23,960 bases of DNA from DATBSK01 sp964532485. Lineage in GTDB: Bacteria > Actinomycetota > Acidimicrobiia > IMCC26256 > PALSA-555. A program made the position numbers and the translations under genes. Position 1 is the stretch's first letter. Each line of letters opens with the position of its first letter. The DNA is taken from NCBI GenBank assembly GCA_964532485.1, contig CAZHKE010000044.1, positions 1-23,960 of the forward strand, given 5' to 3'. Positions 1 through 8,163 of the stretch are shown one piece after another. The notes under the pieces were generated by a model. It saw only the letters and a list, made by a program, of their open reading frames with translations, was not told the DNA's origin and did not search any database.

Positions 1-1644
<1,644 letters not shown>

Positions 1645-1651
1645 GGCAAGC

Positions 1652-1657
1652 AGGCTA
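1652..1657 (-). promoter_or_regulatory. -10 hexamer of pccB, leaderless type
   Basis: On the minus strand TAGCCT stands 7 bases before the GTG at 1644. Transcription would begin at or next to the start codon. No Shine-Dalgarno precedes this GTG, and no convincing -35 is visible. Confidence 0.45.
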
Positions 1658-1713
1658 TCGAGCGCCCCGACCGCGCCCACCAAGCTGGGTGCGCGACACG
1701 AGCACGCGGGCTC

Positions 1714-2223
1714 TCAGTCTGTTCTGGGGATCAAGCCGGCGAAGATCCCGACTGCGCCGCCGGCGAAGGCGATGTAGGGCCCGATGCCGATGGCGTCGAA
1801 GGTCCCCTCGTCGATCTGGAGGTCGTCCATGAGGTCGCCCGTCTGGATCACGAAGAGGACGGCGACGACGATCGAGAGCACGCCGCCGATCACCGCGAGC
1901 ACACGCGCCTGCCCGAAGATGGCGCCGACGATGATCAGCAGGGCAAGCGGCCCGAGCGCGACGAGGAGTGACGGCCCGTCACCGCCGATGGAGGTGTTCC
2001 AGAGGAACTCGACCGGCACGCTCGTGCCGTTCAGCGACCCGTCGGGCCCCTTGAACGAGAACCACGCGAGGAATGACGAGACGAACACCGCCGCCGCGCC
2101 GACTGTGCCGATCACGAGCGGGAGGACGTTGAGGGTGTCACCGCTCGTACCGCGCACGGGCCGCGACGTCGGCCGCGGCGGCGCGGGCCTCACCGGCTCA
2201 GGCGGGGGCGCCGGCGTGGTCAT
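1714..2223 (-). CDS. Small four-helix membrane protein with proline-rich N-terminus, unknown function
   Basis: I do not recognise a named family. The 169-aa product starts with about 27 residues rich in Pro and Arg, followed by four hydrophobic segments at roughly residues 33-55, 85-104, 108-127 and 147-165. A polar loop at about 58-84 (with FKGPDGSLNGTS) probably lies outside. No catalytic motif is visible. The ATG at 2223 has a good Shine-Dalgarno, GAGAGGA, 7-8 bases upstream. It lies just upstream of pccB on the same strand, but pccB seems to have its own promoter, so a shared operon is not needed. Similar Pro-rich cytoplasmic tails recur in other small membrane proteins of the window. Confidence 0.75.
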   Translation of the reverse strand: MTTPAPPPEPVRPAPPRPTSRPVRGTSGDTLNVLPLVIGTVGAAAVFVSSFLAWFSFKGPDGSLNGTSVPVEFLWNTSIGGDGPSLLVALGPLALLIIVGAIFGQARVLAVIGGVLSIVVAVLFVIQTGDLMDDLQIDEGTFDAIGIGPYIAFAGGAVGIFAGLIPRTD

Positions 2224-2309
2224 CGGCCGTCCTCTCTCGTGCGATCTGGGACACGAACGCTACCGAAGGCAGCGACGCGGCGTGGGCGGACCGGTGCCGC
2301 GACCCTCCG

Positions 2310-2807
2310 CTATCCGGTTCGGTAGTGACTGACCGCGAAGAGCCGTCCTCCGTCGCACGTCGCGCCCGCGCCGATGAAGCGGTAGCCGGGATTCATGATG
2401 TTCACCCGGTGACCGGCGCTGTTGAGCCACAGGTTGACGACGGCCGCACCGTTCGCGGGGCAGGGGGAGAAGCACGCGACGTTCTCGCCCGCGGACTGTC
2501 CCGCGTACCACGTGCCGAGCTCCGAGCTGTGCCACAGCTTGCACGTACCGCCTGCGCTCGAGGCGAGGCGGTTCGCGTGGTACTGCGCTCGGGAGTTCAT
2601 CCCGCCGTCACCGAGGAAGCCCGCCAGACCTGCTCCCGTGCGCGCGTTGTTCTGCCGGGCGATGATGTCGTTCACCGGCCCGACCGTGAACGTCTGCGCC
2701 GGCGGAGCTGGCGGGGGCAGGCACGCGGCGCCGAGCACCGCGAGCGACAGGACTCCCGCGACGAGCGACGCCCGACGCGCGCGACGACGAGTGATGAACG
2801 GTGGCAT
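2310..2807 (-). CDS. Secreted or lipid-anchored CAP/SCP-domain protein
   Basis: CAP (cysteine-rich secretory/antigen 5/PR-1) domain protein of 165 aa, acting outside the membrane. Residues 1-28 form a signal sequence: an Arg-rich n-region (RRRARR), then a hydrophobic stretch ending LGAAC at 25-29. The Cys could be lipidated, but the lipobox is imperfect (Gly at -3), so ordinary cleavage is also possible. The CAP core is clear: VNDIIARQNNART, HSSELG (His93, Glu96), GENVA (Glu108) and a GHRxNIMNP-type motif with His133, followed by GYRFIGAGA. Cys89, 112, 116 and 151 could form disulphides. The ATG at 2807 has GGAGGGGAG just upstream. Bacterial CAP proteins are known in sporulation, wall binding and virulence, but nothing here shows which role applies. 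Confidence 0.88.
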   Translation of the reverse strand: MPPFITRRRARRASLVAGVLSLAVLGAACLPPPAPPAQTFTVGPVNDIIARQNNARTGAGLAGFLGDGGMNSRAQYHANRLASSAGGTCKLWHSSELGTWYAGQSAGENVACFSPCPANGAAVVNLWLNSAGHRVNIMNPGYRFIGAGATCDGGRLFAVSHYRTG

Positions 2808-2900
2808 TGGCCGGCTCCCCTCCGCAAGGTGCGCGGTCCCTTGTTAGTCGGCCGTGGCCCCGAACTCGCGCATCGAAGCGCGAATCTTTGCCTCGATTTG

Positions 2901-2941
2901 GTTGACGGCCCGCGCCACGCAGAGTGGCGCGGGCCGTCAAC
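2901..2941 (-). terminator. Terminator hairpin downstream of hsp20
   Basis: A perfect 18-bp stem (2901-2918 with 2924-2941) around a 5-base loop GCAGA lies 22 bases after the hsp20 stop. There is no U-tract on either side, as is common for actinobacterial stem-loop terminators. It probably separates hsp20 from the CAP gene. Confidence 0.75.
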
Positions 2942-2963
2942 GCAGCGCGGTGTGTGGACAGCT

Positions 2964-3392
2964 TCAGCTCGTGGCGCCGGTGACCTCGAGCGGCTCGCCG
3001 ACCTGGATCTCGACCTTGCGCGGCTTGGCCTGCTCGGCGGTCGGGATCGTCACGGTGAGGACGCCCCGGTCGTAGCGGGCCTCGAGGCTGTCGGTGTCGA
3101 GCGCGTCGCCGAGGAAGACCTGGCGCGTGAACGCGCCGTGGCCGCGCTCCTTGGCGAGCGCCTCCTCGCCCTCCCCGAGATACCAGCTGCGCTCGGCTCG
3201 CACCGTGAGGACGTTGCGCTCGACGTTGACGTCGATCGAGTCGGGCGCGACGCCGGGCAGGTCGAAGTGCAGCTCGACGCCGTCGGCCTTGCGGACGGCG
3301 TCCATGGGCATCCAGCCCTTGCGGTTCGAGCTGCCGAAGACCTGGTCGGTGTACCGGTCGAGCTCCCGGAACGGGTCGTAGCGGATGAGCAT
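2964..3392 (-). CDS. Hsp20 / alpha-crystallin small heat-shock chaperone
   Basis: ATP-independent holdase of 142 aa in the small heat-shock protein family. The N-terminal MLIRYDPFRELDRYTDQVF is typical of actinobacterial Hsp20 (Hsp18-like). The alpha-crystallin domain runs from about 28 to 130: VELHFDLPGVAPDSIDV, VLTVRAER, the conserved YDRGVLTVTIP (A-x-x-x-x-GVLT signature), and a short C-terminal tail with an I/V-x-I/V-type motif (VEIQV). The frame is open to an ATG at 3494, but the ATG at 3392 follows an excellent Shine-Dalgarno (GGAGGTGA), and the upstream residues lie in promoter DNA. It is preceded by a HAIR-type operator overlapping a sigma-70-like promoter, so heat-inducible HspR repression is likely. 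Confidence 0.95.
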   Translation of the reverse strand: MLIRYDPFRELDRYTDQVFGSSNRKGWMPMDAVRKADGVELHFDLPGVAPDSIDVNVERNVLTVRAERSWYLGEGEEALAKERGHGAFTRQVFLGDALDTDSLEARYDRGVLTVTIPTAEQAKPRKVEIQVGEPLEVTGATS

Positions 3393-3473
3393 TCCTGTCA
3401 CCTCCGGTGTCGGGTCGATCTCTTCGACCCGGATCGTCCAACGATCCGGCCTCGCGGGCCTATTCCGGATGAC

Positions 3474-3502
3474 AGTAGAAAACTTGAGTCCCATATTGTC
3501 AA
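3474..3502 (-). promoter_or_regulatory. hsp20 promoter (TTGACA / TCTACT)
   Basis: On the minus strand a perfect -35 TTGACA (3502-3497) is followed after 17 bases by TCTACT (3479-3474), 4 of 6 matches to TATAAT. The predicted transcript starts about 75 bases before the hsp20 ATG. The -35 is part of the HAIR palindrome, so bound repressor would block polymerase. Confidence 0.65.
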
Positions 3503-3503
3503 G
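3483..3503. promoter_or_regulatory. HAIR-type operator (HspR binding site)
   Basis: CTTGAGT, 7 bases, then TGTCAAG. This matches the HspR-associated inverted repeat CTTGAGT-N7-ACTCAAG at 12 of 14 arm positions with exact spacing. HspR controls dnaK, clpB and hsp20 genes in actinobacteria. No hspR lies in the window. Confidence 0.7.
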
Positions 3504-3517
3504 CGTCGCGGTCGGCG

Positions 3518-3922
3518 CTACTCCTGCACGAGCTCGATCAGGGTCCCGAACGCTGCCTTGGGGTGGACGAAGGCCACGGTCGTGCCCCGGCTCCCCGGGC
3601 GGGGGGCCTCGTCGATCACCCGGTGGCCCTGGGCCTTCACCCGCTCGAGTGCCACGGCGCAGTCGTCGACCCGGTAGCCGACGTGGTGGAGCCCCTCGCC
3701 CTTCTTCTCCAGGTACTTGGCGACGGGCGAGTCGTCGCGCACGGGCGTCAAGAGCTGCACGTAGGAGTCGGCGACCTTCAGCAGCGCCTCCTCCACGCCG
3801 TCGGACCCGACGACCTCGCGGTGGGTGACCTCGCAGCCGAAGGTGTCGCGGTAGTAGGCGATGGCCGCGTCGAGGTCGTTGACGGCGATCGCGACGTGGT
3901 CGATCTCGGTGAGCGTGCTCAT
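3518..3922 (-). CDS. mce: Methylmalonyl-CoA / ethylmalonyl-CoA epimerase
   Basis: Vicinal-oxygen-chelate fold epimerase of 134 aa, full length for the family. It interconverts (2S)- and (2R)-methylmalonyl-CoA, feeding methylmalonyl-CoA mutase; known homologues also act on ethylmalonyl-CoA. Candidate metal ligands are in place: His9 (IDHVAIAV), Gln56 (SYVQLL), His79/80 (GLHHVGYRV) and Glu130 (GTLIELVQE). The HPK segment at 120-122 is also typical. It lies 31 bp downstream of ccr on the same strand and near pccB, which fits a shared pathway. The ATG at 3922 has no Shine-Dalgarno but has TACGAT 7 bases upstream, so it may also be made from its own leaderless transcript. In mycobacteria the epimerase sits beside the fadA4 thiolase (established knowledge), and the same pair is nearby here. 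Confidence 0.95.
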   Translation of the reverse strand: MSTLTEIDHVAIAVNDLDAAIAYYRDTFGCEVTHREVVGSDGVEEALLKVADSYVQLLTPVRDDSPVAKYLEKKGEGLHHVGYRVDDCAVALERVKAQGHRVIDEAPRPGSRGTTVAFVHPKAAFGTLIELVQE

Positions 3923-3929
3923 GTCGACG

Positions 3930-3935
3930 ATCGTA
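3930..3935 (-). promoter_or_regulatory. -10 hexamer of mce, leaderless type
   Basis: TACGAT on the minus strand, 7 bases before the ATG at 3922, inside the 31-bp gap after ccr. It suggests the epimerase can be transcribed apart from ccr. Confidence 0.5.
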
Positions 3936-3953
3936 CGCGGCGTCGCACCGCCT

Positions 3954-5315
3954 TCAGCCGTGCCGCCGGAAGCGGGTGATCTCTGGCAGCAGGCGCTCGC
4001 GCATCTCGGTGTCGGTGACGCCGAGGCCCTCCTCGGGCGCGAGCACGAGCACGCCGAGCTTGCCCTCGTGCACGTTGTGGTGCACCTGCGCGGCGGCCTC
4101 GCCGACGTCGTCGAGCGAGAACACCTGCGACAGCGTCGGGTGGATCTTCCCCTCGCAGATCAGCCGGTTGGCCTCCCACGCCTCGCGGTAGTTCGCGAAG
4201 TGGCAGCCCTTCAGCGTCTTGAGGTTCATCCAGAGGTAGCGGTTGTCGTACTCGATCATGAAGCCGCTCGTGGCCGCGCACGTGATGATCATCCCGCCGC
4301 GCTTGGCGACGAAGACCGACGCGCCCATCGTCTGGCGACCCGGGTGCTCGAAGACGATGTCGGGGTCGGTGCCGGCGACCTCGCGCACCTTCTTGCCGAA
4401 TCGGCGCCACTCGGCCGGGTCCTGGGTGTGCTCGTCGGACCAGAACCGGTAGCCCTCGGCCTTGCGGTCGATCACCGCGTCGCAGCCCATCTCGCGGAGG
4501 AGGGCGGCCCGCTCGGGTGACGAGACGACGCCCACGGGCGTCCCGCCGCCGTTGAGGACGTACTGCACCGCGTAGGCGCCGATGCCGCCGCTGGCCCCCC
4601 AGATCAAGACGGTCTGGCCCTGGGTCATCTGCGACCCGTTGGGGCTCACGATCATCCGGTAGCTCGTGGAGTTCGTGAGCCCGTTGACCGCGGCCTCCTC
4701 CCACGTGAGGTGGGCAGGCTTGGGCATGAGCTGGTTGGCCTTGACGAGCGCGATGTCGGCGAGCCCGCCGTAGTTCGACTCGAAGCCCCAGATGCGCTGG
4801 TTCGCGGTGAGCATCGAGTCGTCGTGCGAGCTGGGGTCCTGGTCGTCGACGTAGTTGCAGTGCACGGTGACCGCGTCACCCGGCTTCCAGAGCCGGACCG
4901 CCGAGCCGACGCGCAGCACCACGCCGGCCGCGTCCGACCCGATCACGTGGAACGGTTGGTCGTGACGCGCGCCCCATACGCTCTCCTTGCCGAGGCGCTT
5001 CAGGAAGCCGAACGTCGGCAGCGGCTCGAAGATCGACGTCCAGACCGTGTTGAAGTTGATCGAGCTCGCCATGACGGCGATGAACGCCTCGTCGGGCGCG
5101 AGCTCGGGCAGGTCGATCGCGTCGATGTGGATCGACTTGCGAGGGTCCTTGTCGGCCGACGCCACGCCCTCGAACATCTCCTGCTCGTCGGCGCGCACCA
5201 CGGCGGCGCGGAACGCCGCCGGCAGCGGCAGGCCCGCGACGTCGTCGGTGGGCGCACCCTCGAGGACCGCGGTCCGGATCGCTTCCATCTCTGCGCTCAT
5301 GGGCTCTGTGCTCAT
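3954..5315 (-). CDS. ccr: Crotonyl-CoA carboxylase/reductase
   Basis: Medium-chain dehydrogenase/reductase enzyme of 453 aa that reduces and carboxylates crotonyl-CoA with NADPH and CO2 to ethylmalonyl-CoA. It is the key step of the ethylmalonyl-CoA pathway and supplies polyketide extender units. The NADPH-binding loop GASGGIG is at 240-246. By alignment from memory with the Kitasatospora enzyme, the CO2-site residues are present: Asn89 (SINFNTVW), Phe178-Glu179 (WGFESNYGG) and His372 (GCHFANYREAW). This supports a true carboxylase rather than a simple enoyl reductase. The frame is open to 5390, but MSTEP at 5315 fits family length and has TACCGT 7 bases upstream with no Shine-Dalgarno. A second ATG at 5300 is an alternative. 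It lies upstream of mce and diverges from the thiolase. Confidence 0.95.
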   Translation of the reverse strand: MSTEPMSAEMEAIRTAVLEGAPTDDVAGLPLPAAFRAAVVRADEQEMFEGVASADKDPRKSIHIDAIDLPELAPDEAFIAVMASSINFNTVWTSIFEPLPTFGFLKRLGKESVWGARHDQPFHVIGSDAAGVVLRVGSAVRLWKPGDAVTVHCNYVDDQDPSSHDDSMLTANQRIWGFESNYGGLADIALVKANQLMPKPAHLTWEEAAVNGLTNSTSYRMIVSPNGSQMTQGQTVLIWGASGGIGAYAVQYVLNGGGTPVGVVSSPERAALLREMGCDAVIDRKAEGYRFWSDEHTQDPAEWRRFGKKVREVAGTDPDIVFEHPGRQTMGASVFVAKRGGMIITCAATSGFMIEYDNRYLWMNLKTLKGCHFANYREAWEANRLICEGKIHPTLSQVFSLDDVGEAAAQVHHNVHEGKLGVLVLAPEEGLGVTDTEMRERLLPEITRFRRHG

Positions 5316-5322
5316 GGGCGGC

Positions 5323-5328
5323 ACGGTA
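5323..5328 (-). promoter_or_regulatory. -10 hexamer of ccr, leaderless type
   Basis: TACCGT on the minus strand, 7 bases before the ATG at 5315. No convincing -35 is visible. Confidence 0.45.
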
Positions 5329-5395
5329 GTGCGACACCGACCCCGTCTCCCACGGTGCCGCGGGGCCGGCTCCTGCCTGGCGGCCATCACTTCGC

Positions 5396-5401
5396 TACCA
5401 T
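5396..5401 (+). promoter_or_regulatory. Possible -10 of the thiolase gene
   Basis: TACCAT in the ccr-thiolase divergent gap. It would give a leader of about 64 nt that carries the inverted repeat at 5428-5456. No clear -35. Confidence 0.35.
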
Positions 5402-5427
5402 CCGGTCACTCGAAGGTTTGTTGCACG

Positions 5428-5456
5428 TCGCACGCGAGGGGACTGCGTTCGTGCGA
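5428..5456 (+). repeat. Inverted repeat in the thiolase leader
   Basis: TCGCACG (5428-5434) and CGTGCGA (5450-5456) are perfect 7-base arms 15 bases apart. The right arm touches the thiolase ribosome binding site. It could be a repressor operator or an RNA hairpin; chance is not excluded at this GC content. Confidence 0.4.
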
Positions 5457-5471
5457 GGGAGGTCCTTCCAC

Positions 5472-6653
5472 ATGCCCGGCTCGGTCATCGTCTCGTCTGC
5501 CCGCACACCGATCGGCAAGCTCTCGGGGGCGTTCGCAACGCTCAGTGCCATGGATCTCGGCGGCGTCGCCATCAAGGCGGCGCTCGAGCGCGGTGGGGTC
5601 GGCCCCGAGCAGGTCGACTACGTGCTCATGGGACACGTGCTCCAGGCGGGGCAGGGCCAGATCACCGCGCGCCAGGCCGCGGCGAAGGCGGACATCCCGA
5701 TGACCGTGCCCGCGATGACCGTCAACAAGGTGTGCCTGTCGGGCATCAACGCGATCTACCTGGCCGACCAGATGATCCAGGCGGGTGACGCCGAGGTCGT
5801 CGTCGCGGGCGGCATGGAGTCGATGACGCAGGCGCCGTACGTGCTGCCGGGCGCGCGTGCCGGTTACCGGATGGGCAACGGCGAGCTCGTCGACTCGCTG
5901 ATCCACGACGGGCTGTGGTGCGCGTTCGAAGCCGAGCACATGGGCACGGGCACCCAGCGGTACGCGAACGAGAAGGAGATCGCGCGCGAGGCCCAGGACG
6001 AGCTCGCCGCCAAGAGCCACGAGCGCGCCGCCGCGGCGATCAAGGAAGGGCGGCTCGCCGAGGAGATCGCCCCGGTCGAGATCCCCCGGCGCAAGGGCGA
6101 CCCGGAGCTCTTCGACACCGACGAGGGCGTCCGCCCGGGCACGACCACGGAGTCGCTCTCGGGCCTCAAGCCCGCGTTCGGCAAGGACGGCACGATCACC
6201 GCGGGCAACGCGTCGCAGATCTCCGACGGCGGCGCCGCCGTCGTCATGACCAGCCGGGAGAAGGCCGAGGACCTCGGCCTGACCCCGATCGCCGAGCTGC
6301 TCAGCTACGGCATGGTCGCCGGGCCCGACCCGTCGCTGCTCCACCAGCCGTCGCGTGCCATCAAGCGGGCGCTCGAGCCGCTCGACAAGACGGCCAAGGA
6401 CGTCGACCTCTTCGAGATCAACGAGGCCTTCGCCGCCGTGGGCGTCGCGTCGATGCGCGACCTGGGCATCAGCGACGACATCGTCAACGTCAACGGCGGC
6501 GCGATCGCGCTCGGCCACCCGGTCGGGATGTCGGGTGCCCGCATCGTGATCACGCTGGTCGACGAGCTGCGCCGGCGCGGCGCCACGCTCGGTGCCGCAG
6601 CACTGTGCGGTGGCGGCGGCCAGGGCGACGCCGCCATCGTCCGCGCGCTGTAG
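5472..6653 (+). CDS. Acetyl-CoA acetyltransferase (thiolase II)
   Basis: Thiolase of 393 aa. Biosynthetic members condense two acetyl-CoA to acetoacetyl-CoA, the entry to the ethylmalonyl-CoA route; degradative members run the reverse. The nucleophile is Cys88 (NKVCLSG), with GGMESMTQAPY after it, EINEAFA at about 320, His349 in NGGAIALGHPVGMSGAR, and the second acid/base Cys379 in LCGGGGQGDAA. The usual CGGGxG tail has Gln where many members have Met. The frame runs open far upstream, but the ATG at 5472 follows GGGAGG at a good distance and family length fits. It diverges from ccr across 156 bp, which suggests joint control. It resembles mycobacterial FadA4 in wording and neighbourhood (recalled, not searched). 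Confidence 0.93.
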   Translation: MPGSVIVSSARTPIGKLSGAFATLSAMDLGGVAIKAALERGGVGPEQVDYVLMGHVLQAGQGQITARQAAAKADIPMTVPAMTVNKVCLSGINAIYLADQMIQAGDAEVVVAGGMESMTQAPYVLPGARAGYRMGNGELVDSLIHDGLWCAFEAEHMGTGTQRYANEKEIAREAQDELAAKSHERAAAAIKEGRLAEEIAPVEIPRRKGDPELFDTDEGVRPGTTTESLSGLKPAFGKDGTITAGNASQISDGGAAVVMTSREKAEDLGLTPIAELLSYGMVAGPDPSLLHQPSRAIKRALEPLDKTAKDVDLFEINEAFAAVGVASMRDLGISDDIVNVNGGAIALGHPVGMSGARIVITLVDELRRRGATLGAAALCGGGGQGDAAIVRAL

Positions 6654-6664
6654 CCCTCTCCGTC

Positions 6665-6701
6665 GCCTCGACCCGGCTCAACCGCCGGCGTCCAGCGAGG
6701 C
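6665..6701. terminator. Possible bidirectional terminator
   Basis: An imperfect stem in the gap between two convergent genes: GCCTCG (6665-6670) with CGAGGC (6696-6701), and an inner CCGG/CCGG pair (6673-6676 with 6685-6688). No U-tract. Placement between convergent stops is the main support. Confidence 0.3.
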
Positions 6702-6739
6702 CACCGTCCCTCGCGCCCTGATCAGACCGCTCTGGCGGC

Positions 6740-7072
6740 TCAGTTGGCGTTGAAGTCGAAGTCGAAGCTGCCGGTGGCCAGGAGCAGCACGGTGAGCGCG
6801 ATCCACACGATCCCGAGCACGATGCCGGCGGTGGCCATGCCGTCGCCGCGCTGCATGCCGAACGAGTCGCGGATCTGGTTCTTGGCGATCACGCCGAACA
6901 CGATGCCGAGGATCGCCGGGATGATGCAGAGGAACCCGCCGATGCCACAGCACAGCGCCGCGATCGCCATGCCGTTGTTGCCACCCGGTGCCGGCTGGTA
7001 GCCGCCGCCGGGCGGCGGGGGTGGCGGCGGAGGGGGCGCGCCCGGACCGCCGGATCCGCCGTTCTGCGACAT
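6740..7072 (-). CDS. DUF4190-type small membrane protein with polyproline tail
   Basis: 110-aa membrane protein of the DUF4190 type. A flexible Gly/Pro tail carries nine consecutive prolines (residues 13-21). Two hydrophobic segments follow, about 36-63 (MAIAALCCGIGGFLCIIPA) and 79-100 (MATAGIVLGIVWIALTVLL). The short loop IAKNQIRDSFGMQRGDGMA between them is characteristic: GxxAxxQI, then a second GxAxAGIVLG repeat. Function is unknown for the family. A run of nine prolines should stall ribosomes without EF-P (general knowledge), so its yield may depend on EF-P. The ATG at 7072 has AGCAGGTA close upstream. It diverges from the DUF2752 gene and faces the thiolase at its 3' end. Confidence 0.82.
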   Translation of the reverse strand: MSQNGGSGGPGAPPPPPPPPPGGGYQPAPGGNNGMAIAALCCGIGGFLCIIPAILGIVFGVIAKNQIRDSFGMQRGDGMATAGIVLGIVWIALTVLLLATGSFDFDFNAN

Positions 7073-7145
7073 CGCTACCTGCTCTCGTCCGTGCGCCCGG
7101 CGGGCGCCACGACGAGGTTCGTACCACGCGGACCGCGATCGTCGC

Positions 7146-7151
7146 TACGCT
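7146..7151 (+). promoter_or_regulatory. -10 hexamer of the DUF2752 gene, leaderless type
   Basis: TACGCT, 8 bases before GTG at 7160. It decides between that GTG and the upstream GTG at 7091, which would lie in front of the promoter. Confidence 0.45.
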
Positions 7152-7159
7152 CTCGCGCC

Positions 7160-7600
7160 GTGCCCGTGACCGAAGCCGCGGTGGCAGTCCCCGAGCCCCT
7201 CGCGGCGGTGCCCACACCACCGCGTCCCGCCCGGTTCGGAGGCTCGACCAACGTCGAGCTGCGCGAGCTGCGCATCGCCGGCGTGGCGATGCTCGGCGCC
7301 GCCGCGATCCGACCCCTGATCCCGTTCGAGTTCGTACCGCCGTGCCCGCTGCGCACGATCACGGGGATCCCGTGCCCGATGTGCGGCATGACCCGCGGTG
7401 TCACCGCCCTCGTGCACGGCGACTTCGCGCGCGCGTTGCTGATGAACCCGGCGTCGTACGTCGCGGTCGCGCTGGCGCTCCTGCTGCTGCTGCAGTGGAA
7501 GACCAAGCGGGTCGTCGTCCCCGTCTGGCTGATCATGGCGGCGCTCGCCGCGATGTGGACGTGGCAGCTCTTCAAGTACGCGACCGGCAGACCCTTGTGA
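7160..7600 (+). CDS. DUF2752 membrane protein
   Basis: 146-aa membrane protein of the DUF2752 family, function unknown. The family signature is clear: CPLRTITGIPCPMCGMTRG at residues 62-80, with Cys62, Cys72 and Cys75, then a short amphipathic stretch HGDFARALLMNP. Two or three hydrophobic segments lie at about 38-58, 99-112 and 118-137. The CPxCGxTR core looks like a membrane-edge metal or redox site, but that is inference. I chose GTG at 7160 because TACGCT lies 8 bases upstream; the open frame extends to GTG 7091 through Arg-rich, unconvincing sequence, and GTG 7166 is another possibility. It is flanked by DUF4190 and DUF4234 genes, also small membrane proteins. Confidence 0.8.
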   Translation: MPVTEAAVAVPEPLAAVPTPPRPARFGGSTNVELRELRIAGVAMLGAAAIRPLIPFEFVPPCPLRTITGIPCPMCGMTRGVTALVHGDFARALLMNPASYVAVALALLLLLQWKTKRVVVPVWLIMAALAAMWTWQLFKYATGRPL

Positions 7601-7601
7601 C

Positions 7602-7636
7602 GCGAGAGAGGCGGCCCGCAGGCCGCCTCTCCGCGT
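7602..7636. terminator. Bidirectional terminator between convergent genes
   Basis: A perfect 11-bp stem GAGAGGCGGCC / GGCCGCCTCTC (7606-7616 and 7621-7631) with loop CGCA, extended by GCG/CGC pairs past one mismatch. It sits between the DUF2752 stop and the DUF4234 stop and would serve both. No U-tract. Confidence 0.8.
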
Positions 7637-7652
7637 CGAGCTGCGCGTCCGT

Positions 7653-8072
7653 CTAGGACGGCGGGTTGCCCGCCCAGGTCCCGCCCTTCGACTCCCAGAA
7701 CGTGTTGGTGCGGTTCTGCACCTTGTACGTGAAGATGATGAACCCCGCGATCGGGATCAGGTTCCAGAACGCGGTCAGCGCGTCGCAGGGCTTCTCCTTG
7801 CCCTCGCGCGCGTACAGGTTCCCGACTTCCGCGGGCAGCAAGAAGATGGCGATGATCGAGCAGAAGATCCTGAGCAGCACGCCGAGGAGCCCGCCGACGC
7901 CTTCGCCGCTGTACAGCTTCATGTCCTCGAAGTTCCGGTAGTACCACCAGATGTTGTAGATGGAGAGGGTGACGATCGACAGGAGCACGACCGTCAGGGG
8001 ATTGCGCATCTGGCCGATCGCTCCGGATCCACCCGCGGCTGACGGGGGCGGCGGAGGGGGCGTCTGCGTCAT
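7653..8072 (-). CDS. DUF4234-type membrane protein with polyproline tail
   Basis: 139-aa protein of the DUF4234 type. After a tail with six prolines (residues 5-10) comes the family signature at about 21-46: MRNPLTVVLLSIVTLSIYNIWWYYR (R-x-P, a TLSIY turn and a WWYYR end). Two further hydrophobic segments lie at about 61-82 (GLLGVLLRIFCSIIAIFLL) and 100-116. The C-terminal KVQNRTNTFWES is polar. Function unknown. The ATG at 8072 has AAAGGA 8 bases upstream. It has the same tail-plus-helices build as the DUF4190 protein 580 bp away. Confidence 0.82.
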   Translation of the reverse strand: MTQTPPPPPPSAAGGSGAIGQMRNPLTVVLLSIVTLSIYNIWWYYRNFEDMKLYSGEGVGGLLGVLLRIFCSIIAIFLLPAEVGNLYAREGKEKPCDALTAFWNLIPIAGFIIFTYKVQNRTNTFWESKGGTWAGNPPS

Positions 8073-8163
8073 CAGGAAGTCCTTTCGAGAGCGATGGCGT
8101 GTGGCGGCGGATTCCTATCGTGCGCACCGCGCGCTGTCAACGACGCGCCGCGCGGTCGCGGCG

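Noticed and set aside
3393..3494. Longer Hsp20 starting at 3494
   Set aside because: The extra 34 residues lie over the promoter and its leader. The ATG at 3392 has a near-perfect Shine-Dalgarno.
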